64,000 nt of DNA, from contig NC_133653.1 in NCBI RefSeq assembly GCF_009905375.1, forward strand, positions 88,897,004-88,961,003, in the 5' to 3' direction. This stretch comes from Apium graveolens (lineage: Eukaryota; Streptophyta; Magnoliopsida; Apiales; Apiaceae). Below the pieces are notes generated by a model that was not told the DNA's origin, made no database searches, and saw nothing but the letters and a program-made list of their open reading frames with translations. The translations under genes were made by a program, and so were the position numbers. Positions 57,817 through 64,000 of this stretch are shown here, piece by piece; the first letter of the stretch is position 1; each line of letters begins with the position of its first letter.

Positions 57817-60153
57817 ATGTCTGACACAGAAACTCCAACTAAGCCTACCAAAACTGAGGAATCATTAAAGACATCAACTCAGAGTCGATATGAGACTATC
57901 AGAGTTCCCATATTGAGACCATCTGAATATCCCATATGGAAGGTAAGGATGACCATGTTTCTGGAAGCAACAGATCCAGAATACCTTGATAGAATCAAGG
58001 AAGGCCCTCACAAACCTACCAAGCTCGCTGTTGTAGTTGCAGGTGAAGCAGCAATGACCGTACCAAAGGAAAAGAGTGATTACACTGCTGAAGATATAGC
58101 ATCTATTGCTAAGGATGCCAAGGTACGACACTTATTGCATAGTGCCATTGATAATGTAATGTCAAACAGGGTAATCAACTGCAAGACTGCTAAGGAGATA
58201 TGGGATGCACTGGAGACAAGGTGTCAAGGAACTGAAACAGTTAAGAAGAACAGGAAGACAATACTCACTCAAGAGTATGAACACTTTGACTCTAGGACTA
58301 ATGAGTCATTGACTGATGTATATGATAGATTTGTCAAACTCTTGAATGACTTGTCATTAGTAAATAAGGAGTATGATCTTGAAGATACAAACCTTAAATT
58401 CCTGTTAGCTCTTCCTGAATGTTGGGATTTGAAGGCAACAACAATAAGAGACAACTACAATCTTGATGAAACAACTCTTGATGAAATCTATGGAATGCTC
58501 AAGACTCATGAACTTGAGATGGAACAAAGAAGCAAGAGGAAAGGAGGAAAGTCAAGGACAGTTGCTCTCAAGGCTGAAGAGGAATCCCCCAAACCACCTT
58601 CCTCAAAGAAAGACAAGGGTAAAGCTCTTATCATAAAGTCTGATACTGAGTCATCAAGTTCTGAGAGTGATGATGACTCAGATTCTGAAAGCTTGCCTGA
58701 AACTGATGCTGATGAGGAGATGATGAAGCTGTGTGCTCTTATGGTGAAAGGAATCACAAAGATTGCATACAGGAAGTTCAGGAAGGGAAAGAAGTTTTCC
58801 AGAAAAGGCATAAGTTCTGATAAGAAGAATTTCAGAAGATCTGAAGGAAGAGTAGGAAAGTCTGACAGAGGAGATTACGCTAATGTTAAATGTTATAATT
58901 GTGGTGAGAAAGGCCACATATCTCCTGATTGCAAGAAGACCAAGAGTGACAAAGGCAAAGCTCTTGTCACAAAGCAGAAAAGCTGGACAGACACCTCAGA
59001 CTCTGAAAGTGAGGAGAACTATGCATTGATGGCAAATGCTGATAAATCAAGTTCTGAGAGCAGTTCTGAAGCTGCTGAAACAAAGGTACCTCAGACTACT
59101 TATGCTTTTCATACTGATGATATTAATGAGTTGAGAAGATATCTTAAAACCATGTTTGTTAGTTATAGAGATCAAACTTTAACATGTGAAAGATTAACTT
59201 CTGAAAATCTTGCTTTTAGTAAAAGAAATGATTTCTTAGAAAAAGAGTTAGTCATGTTCCATCAAACTCAGCAGGATAAAGATGATGCTTTTTATGTTAG
59301 GGATGAAGTGCTAAAAATGAATGAATCTCTAAAAACTGAGTTAGAAAAGGAGAGAGAGATTATAAGAACTTGGACTAACTCTGGCAAAACAACTCAAAAT
59401 TTGCTAAGCAGTGGAAACTGGAAAGAGGGCTTAGGCTATGGAGAAAATAAAAATGAAAAAGGAACTGTAGAAATTAAGCCTGTTGATAAGCGAAAGCCGA
59501 AGTTAAAACCTGTTAAGTTTGTAACTGAAAAATCTGAAAATGAGAAATCAGAAGTTAAAAAGGAATTAGCTTCTGACAAACTAAAACAGGAAAAGACAGC
59601 TGAAGTTAACATAGGCTTAATGACAAAGAAGCAGCTTAAGCATAAGCTGAAAGATGTTAAGAATGCAAACAAGGTAAAATCACCTAGGAAAAACAGGAAT
59701 GGAAAGGAAGGTGTGAATAAAAGCAATAACTATAAATCTGTTCCTGATGCTCCTAGGAAAGCATGTCATAACTGTGGAAGTTCTAACCATCTGGCTTCTT
59801 TTTGCAGGAAGAATAAGAATATTAACTCCTTATCTACAAAGTCAGGAGTTAAGAGTCAGTCTGTTAGATACAAACCACAAAATCCTTGTTTTCATTGTGG
59901 TAGTTTATGGCATTCCATTTATACTTGTAAGGAATATCATAGTTTGTACTATGATTATTATCAAATAAAACCTTCTTTAAAGAAAGTTTATGTTGTTCCT
60001 TCTAGTGTAAGTTCTGATTCAAAGTCTGGTAGTATAAGTTCTGATAAGAAAACTGTTAACATAAAATCTGATGCTAAATCCGCTGTAAATGTTAACAAAC
60101 CTAAAAAGGCCAAAGGATCCAAGCAAGTCTGGGTCCTTAAAACTAATAATTAG
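57817..60153 (+). CDS. gag polyprotein of the second copia element
   Basis: An intact frame of about 778 residues from ATG 57817 (MSDTETPTKPTKTEESLKTS); an in-frame ATG-like start further up overlaps the PBS and is less likely. The UBN2-type gag core lies at about residues 35-230 (AIDNVMSNRVINCKTAKEIW, YDRFVKLLNDLSLV, YGMLKTHELEMEQ). There are three CCHC-type knuckles: CYNCGEKGHISPDC (about 58890), CHNCGSSNHLASFC (about 59765) and CFHCGSLWHSIYTC (about 59887). A Ser/Asp/Glu-rich linker and a coiled-coil stretch lie between. It ends at TAG 60151-60153, and a TGA follows four codons later before the protease frame resumes. Gag would coat element RNA and build the particle. Confidence 0.85.
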   Translation: MSDTETPTKPTKTEESLKTSTQSRYETIRVPILRPSEYPIWKVRMTMFLEATDPEYLDRIKEGPHKPTKLAVVVAGEAAMTVPKEKSDYTAEDIASIAKDAKVRHLLHSAIDNVMSNRVINCKTAKEIWDALETRCQGTETVKKNRKTILTQEYEHFDSRTNESLTDVYDRFVKLLNDLSLVNKEYDLEDTNLKFLLALPECWDLKATTIRDNYNLDETTLDEIYGMLKTHELEMEQRSKRKGGKSRTVALKAEEESPKPPSSKKDKGKALIIKSDTESSSSESDDDSDSESLPETDADEEMMKLCALMVKGITKIAYRKFRKGKKFSRKGISSDKKNFRRSEGRVGKSDRGDYANVKCYNCGEKGHISPDCKKTKSDKGKALVTKQKSWTDTSDSESEENYALMANADKSSSESSSEAAETKVPQTTYAFHTDDINELRRYLKTMFVSYRDQTLTCERLTSENLAFSKRNDFLEKELVMFHQTQQDKDDAFYVRDEVLKMNESLKTELEKEREIIRTWTNSGKTTQNLLSSGNWKEGLGYGENKNEKGTVEIKPVDKRKPKLKPVKFVTEKSENEKSEVKKELASDKLKQEKTAEVNIGLMTKKQLKHKLKDVKNANKVKSPRKNRNGKEGVNKSNNYKSVPDAPRKACHNCGSSNHLASFCRKNKNINSLSTKSGVKSQSVRYKPQNPCFHCGSLWHSIYTCKEYHSLYYDYYQIKPSLKKVYVVPSSVSSDSKSGSISSDKKTVNIKSDAKSAVNVNKPKKAKGSKQVWVLKTNN

Positions 60154-60165
60154 TGGTCTTTTTGA

Positions 60166-60966
60166 TTGCAGGGCAACAGGAAAAATATTTTAGTTCTGGA
60201 CAGTGGATGTTCAGGACATATGACTGGAAATAAGGCCCTGCTATCAGACTTTGTGGAGAAAGCTGGCCCAAGTGTTTCTTATGGAGATGGCAACATTGGA
60301 AAAACTTTGGGATATGGCAATATCAATCTTGGGAATGTCATCATTAAAGATGTAGCTCTGGTCTCAGGACTTAAACACAACTTACTGAGTATAAGTCAAA
60401 TATGTGACAGAGGTTATCATGTTGATTTCTTTGCAGAACATTGTGAAATAGTTAGTAAATCTAAAGGAAAAATTGTTCTGAAGGGATTCAGGCGTGGTAA
60501 CATTTATGAAGCTAAGCTTTCAACAAGTTCTGATGGTTCTGCAATCTGTTTAGTGAGTAGAGCCTCAACTGAAGAAAGCTGGAATTGGCACAAGAAACTC
60601 TCTCATTTAAACTTCAACAAGATAAATGAACTGATCAAGAAAGATCTTGTGAGAGGACTGCCAAAATCAGTGTTTGTTCCTGATGGTCTTTGTGACTCAT
60701 GTCAGAAGGCTAAACAAAGAAAATCTTCGTTCAAGAGCAAGACTGAATCATCAATTCTTGAGCCTTATTATCTGCTTCATGTTGATCTATTTGGTCCAGT
60801 GAATGTCATGTCTATTGCAAAGAAGAAATATGCGTTGGTCATAGTAGATGAGTTCACCAGATACACATGGGTGTATTTCTTGCACACAAAAAGTGAAACT
60901 GCATCTATCCTGATTGATCATGTCAAACATCTGGATAAATTGATCAAAGATTCTGTGAAAATTTGA
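60166..60966 (+). pseudogene. protease and first part of integrase, second copia element
   Basis: Same frame as gag. Protease site LVLDSGCSGHMTG. The pre-integrase zinc region has WNWHKKLSHLNFNKINELI and CDSCQKAKQ. The integrase core starts LLHVDLFGPVNVM. The frame is lost at about 60964, where one base appears missing just before RSDNGTEF. Confidence 0.86.
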
Positions 60967-62033
60967 GGAGTGATAATGGCACTGAATTCAAGAATTTGAT
61001 AATGGAAGAGTTCTGCAAAAATCATGGAATAAAGCAGGAATTTTCTGCTCCTGGAACTCCACAGCAAAATGGAGTTGTTGAAAGGAAGAATAGAACTCTA
61101 ATTGAAGCTGCAGGAACAATGCTTGAAGAAGCAAAGCTTCCAACCTATTTCTGGGCTGAAGCTGTGCAGACTGCTTGTTTTACTCAAAATGCAACACTCA
61201 TTAACAAGCATGGAAAAACACCATATGAGATGGTGAAGAACAAGAAGCCAAATCTCAAATACTTTCATGTATTTGGATGTAAGTGTTTTGTTCTCAAGAC
61301 TCATCCTGAACAGCTATCCAAGTTTGATCTAAAAGATGATGAGAGAATCTTTGTGGGATATCCACTTTCTACAAAAGCCTTCAGAGTCTATAATTTGAGA
61401 ACAAAAGTGGTCATGGAATCTATCAATGTCTCTTTTGATGACAAGAAGATCACTGGACTTGAAGATTGCATTGATCATGATCAGCTGAGATTTGAAAATG
61501 AAGATTCATATTCTGATACCTCAAGTCCTGACAGTCTAAGTCCTGATACTGTAAATTCTGATGGATTAAACTCTGATGTTATTGAAACTGTGGTGACTAC
61601 GTCAAAGGAAGATGCACCAATGCAGGGGGAGCATACTCAAGATATTATCACATCTCAAGAAGCATCAGAACATACATCTGGCTCTTCAAATTCAGATTCG
61701 TCAAGTTCTGATAAGCCAAGTACTGACAGTACTGAAAATCTAAATACTGAAGAATCTAACTCAGAGAGCATAGTTTCAGGGGGAGCATCAGAAAATGAAA
61801 CCGAAGACAGCATGAATCATGGGGGAGCATCCAGTTCTAGAGAAAATCTTCCATCTGCAAGGAAGTGGACAAAATCACATACACCTGATTTAATAATTAG
61901 AAATCCTGAGGCAGGTGTCAGAACTAGAACAGGTACTTCGAATGAATGTCTTTACAATTCTTTTCTCTCTCAGTCTGAGCCAAAGAAAGTGGAAGAAGCT
62001 CTTCAAGATGCTGATTGGGTGCAAGCAATGTAG
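60963..62033 (+). pseudogene. second part of integrase and linker, second copia element
   Basis: Resumes with RSDNGTEFKN and GTPQQNGVVERKNRTLIEAA, the second Asp and the Glu of the DDE triad. A Ser/Asp/Thr-rich linker follows, containing three GGGGGAGC boxes in the DNA, then ARKWTKSHTPDLIIRNPEAG. TAG at 62031-62033 stands where Gln precedes [12 protein letters not shown]. Confidence 0.86.
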
Positions 62034-62039
62034 GAAGAG

Positions 62040-63515
62040 TTGAATGAATTTGAAAGAAACAAAGTCTGGACCTTAGTGCCAAGACCCAAGAATAGATCGG
62101 TTGTTGGTATAAAGTGGGTATTCAGAAACAAAACTGACAGTGATGGCATAATTGTAAGGAACAAAGCAAGGCTGGTTGCAAAAGGATATTCTCAACAGGA
62201 GGGAATTGACTATGATGAAACATTTGCTCCAGTTGCTAGGTTAGAAGCCATAAGGATATTCATGGCTTATGCTGCTCACAAAAAGTTTACTGTCTTTCAA
62301 ATGGATGTGAACAGTGCTTTTCTCAATGGAGAATTGGAAGAGGAAGTATATGTTGAACAACCTCCAGGCTTTGTAGATTCCAAACATCCAGATTATGTCT
62401 ACAGGCTTGATAAAGCACTTTATGGACTTAAGCAAGCTCCTAGAGCATGGTATGAGACTTTAGCTCAGTTTCTTCTGGAAAGTGGATTCAACAGAGGAAC
62501 TATTGACAAAACACTGTTCTATCTCAACCATGGCAAGGACTTACTTTTGATCCAGATTTATGTTGATGATATTATATTTGGGTCTCCAAATGACAAACTT
62601 TGCAAAAAGTTTGCCAACCTAATGCAGTCAAGATATCAGATGAGTATGATGGGATAACATAGTTATTTTTTGGGCCTTCAAGTCAAGCAGAGTGAAGAAG
62701 GAACTTTTATTTGTCAATCTAAGTACACCAGAAACTTGCTGAAGAAATTTGGAATGCAAGACTGTTCAAGTGCATCCACTCCCATGGCCACTGCAACAAA
62801 ACTGGATAAGGATACTGGTAATTCAGTAGATATTACTGATTACAGAGGTATGATTGGCTCACTTCTCTATCTAACTGCTAGTAGACCAGATATCATGTTT
62901 GCTACCTGTCTTTGTGCAAGATTTCAAGCAGATCCAAGAGAACCTCACTTAACAGCTGTAAAAAGAATCTTTAAGTATCTTAAAGGAACAGCTGATCTAG
63001 GATTATGGTATCCTAGAGAATCAGATTTTAAATTAATAGGTTACTCAGATGCAGATTTTGCAGGTTGCAAAATTGACTGGAAAAGCACAAATGGTAGCTG
63101 CCAATTTCTTAGAGGCAGGTTGGTTTCTTGGTATAGCAAGAAACAAAAGTCAATTTCCACATCAACTGCAGAAGCAGAGTATATTGCTGCAGGAAGCTGC
63201 TGTGCACAGATTCTCTGGATGAAGAATCAGTTACTGGATTATGGGTTAACGTATTTCAAAATCCCTATTTACTGTGATAATCAAAGTGCTATTGCTATGA
63301 CAGGTAATCCAGTTCAACACTCTATGACAAAGCACATCAGCATCAGGTACCATTTCATCAGGGAACATGTGGATGAAGGTACAGTGGAATTGCATTTTGT
63401 TCCCACAGATCAACAAGTAGCAGATATCTTCACAAAACCACTGTGTGAAGCTACCTTTACAAAATTGGTAAATGAACTTGGAATGATTTCAGGTTCTTTC
63501 TCTAAATCTGCTTAA
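62040..63515 (+). pseudogene. reverse transcriptase and RNase H, second copia element
   Basis: RT carries [52 protein letters not shown] and the catalytic [14 protein letters not shown] at 62655-62657 interrupts it just before SYFLGLQV. RNase H follows with [32 protein letters not shown] and YCDNQSAIAMTGNP, ending in DIFTKPLCEATFTKLVNELG and TAA 63513-63515. By comparison with the inverted SIRE copy at 43-48 kb the protein is clearly related but not the same family. Confidence 0.88.
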
Positions 63516-64000
63516 ACTTGTTCTATGTTATCAGACTTTATGATCAGTATTTACAGAATTAATCTCTTTGTATATTCTGTGCATTAATTGATAAATGTTT
63601 TTAAGTACTGATTGTTGTCTGATACATATTTCTAAACTCTGATAAGTGATATGTCTGTTTCAGTAACTATTCTACCCTATGAGGATAATTGTGCTAGATA
63701 CTGACCTACTAGTCTTCAATAAACAAATGATCCCATGAAAGAAGTAATTATTTCTGTGGAAATCTTATGACACAAGCAAATTCTGATACTTGAGCTTAGT
63801 TTAGTTTACTTTATTCATCTTACTACTAAGTCCCAAATTAGAATAATGCTACTCATCTGTTTAAGTTCTGATTCTAGTAAAACTGCTGAATGTACTAAGT
63901 GCTGATAAACCTCACTTATCAAAAGAAAAAGAAAAAGAATCAAAGAATAATATCAGGTACTCCTTTGAGATCTAGAGTAAAAATGTGAATGGGACGACCC
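63516..64000 (+). other. Non-coding region after pol of the second copia element
   Basis: AT-rich, no frame. It contains several AAGTNCTGAT boxes (about 63604, 63863, 63898), the reverse complement of the ATCAGNACTT box in the LTR. An env-like gene or PPT may follow beyond the window. Confidence 0.55.

Larger units (their letters stand above)
57163..64000 (+). mobile_element. SIRE-lineage Ty1/copia element, 3' end outside the window
   Basis: The 5' LTR (57163-57761), PBS and gag-pol are present. No polypurine tract-LTR pair is seen before the window ends, so the 3' LTR and any env-like gene lie beyond 64000. Bases TAAAC (57158-57162) would be the left target duplication. Gag with several zinc knuckles and polymerase order protease-integrase-RT-RNase H mark it as copia. 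Coding breaks: stop(s) at the gag-pol boundary, a 1-base loss at about 60964, TAG at 62031-62033 and TAA at 62655-62657. Confidence 0.88.

Noticed and set aside
59436..59726. 96-codon minus-strand frame rich in Phe, Leu and Ser
   Set aside because: Antisense of the Lys/Glu-rich part of the copia gag.

Overview
The window is eudicot plant nuclear DNA. The two host genes have GT-AG introns and plant-type proteins, the spacers are AT-rich, and most of the rest is nested plant LTR retrotransposons and small DNA transposons. An asterid, possibly Apiaceae, is my guess from the general look; nothing here fixes the species.

Host genes. (1) A two-exon atypical bHLH transcription factor of the bHLH52/53 type lies on the minus strand at 8034-9177. 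(2) The main gene is MED15 (Mediator tail subunit 15, MED15A/NRB4 type), minus strand, 30061 down to 11230. I could place all 11 coding exons, and they join without a break into about 1,356 residues: N-terminal KIX domain, two long Gln-rich exons, conserved C-terminus. (3) A short start-codon-proximal piece of eIF3l (2685-2996) and a second, broken piece of the MED15 KIX exon (55052-55145) are pseudogene fragments.

Layout. 1-1031: Ty3/gypsy LTR remnant. 1032-2681: 3' end of a CACTA element, whose terminus lies 3 bases upstream of the eIF3l start codon. 3.0-8.0 kb: AT-rich spacer with a MITE, a tRNA-derived SINE with a perfect 9-bp target-site duplication (TSD) and a Stowaway-like MITE. 8.0-9.5 kb: bHLH gene. 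11.2-30.1 kb: MED15. Its eighth intron carries a complete but decayed 5.5-kb Reina-like chromovirus (14463-20007) in the opposite orientation, and another intron carries a hAT-type MITE. 30.9-31.3 kb: a second hAT-type MITE. 31832-54908: a Tat-lineage Ty3/gypsy element on the minus strand with TSD ACAAG. It has gag, protease, RT, two RNase H domains and integrase, plus a multi-exon gene on the opposite strand between integrase and the 3' LTR. Its polymerase gene is split by a rearranged SIRE-like Ty1/copia element (39375-52079, TSD GCCCC). 55.0-56.1 kb: MED15 fragment and a small Helitron. 57163 to the window end: another copia element with 5' LTR, gag-pol and no 3' LTR in the window.

Most notable points. 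The SIRE-like element has TG...CA ends and a clean 5-bp TSD, but only one LTR, and its PBS-gag-pol-env block is inverted relative to that LTR, so the rearrangement probably preceded integration. Its env-like gene sits behind a spacer with a TATA box and repeats shared with the LTR. The Tat element's antisense gene has its own TATA box and leader intron, and nearly all of its in-frame stops look like Gln codons lost by C-to-T change. The Reina-like element has nearly identical LTRs but at least eight coding lesions. The bHLH protein has Ile where the family's E-box-reading Glu is expected.
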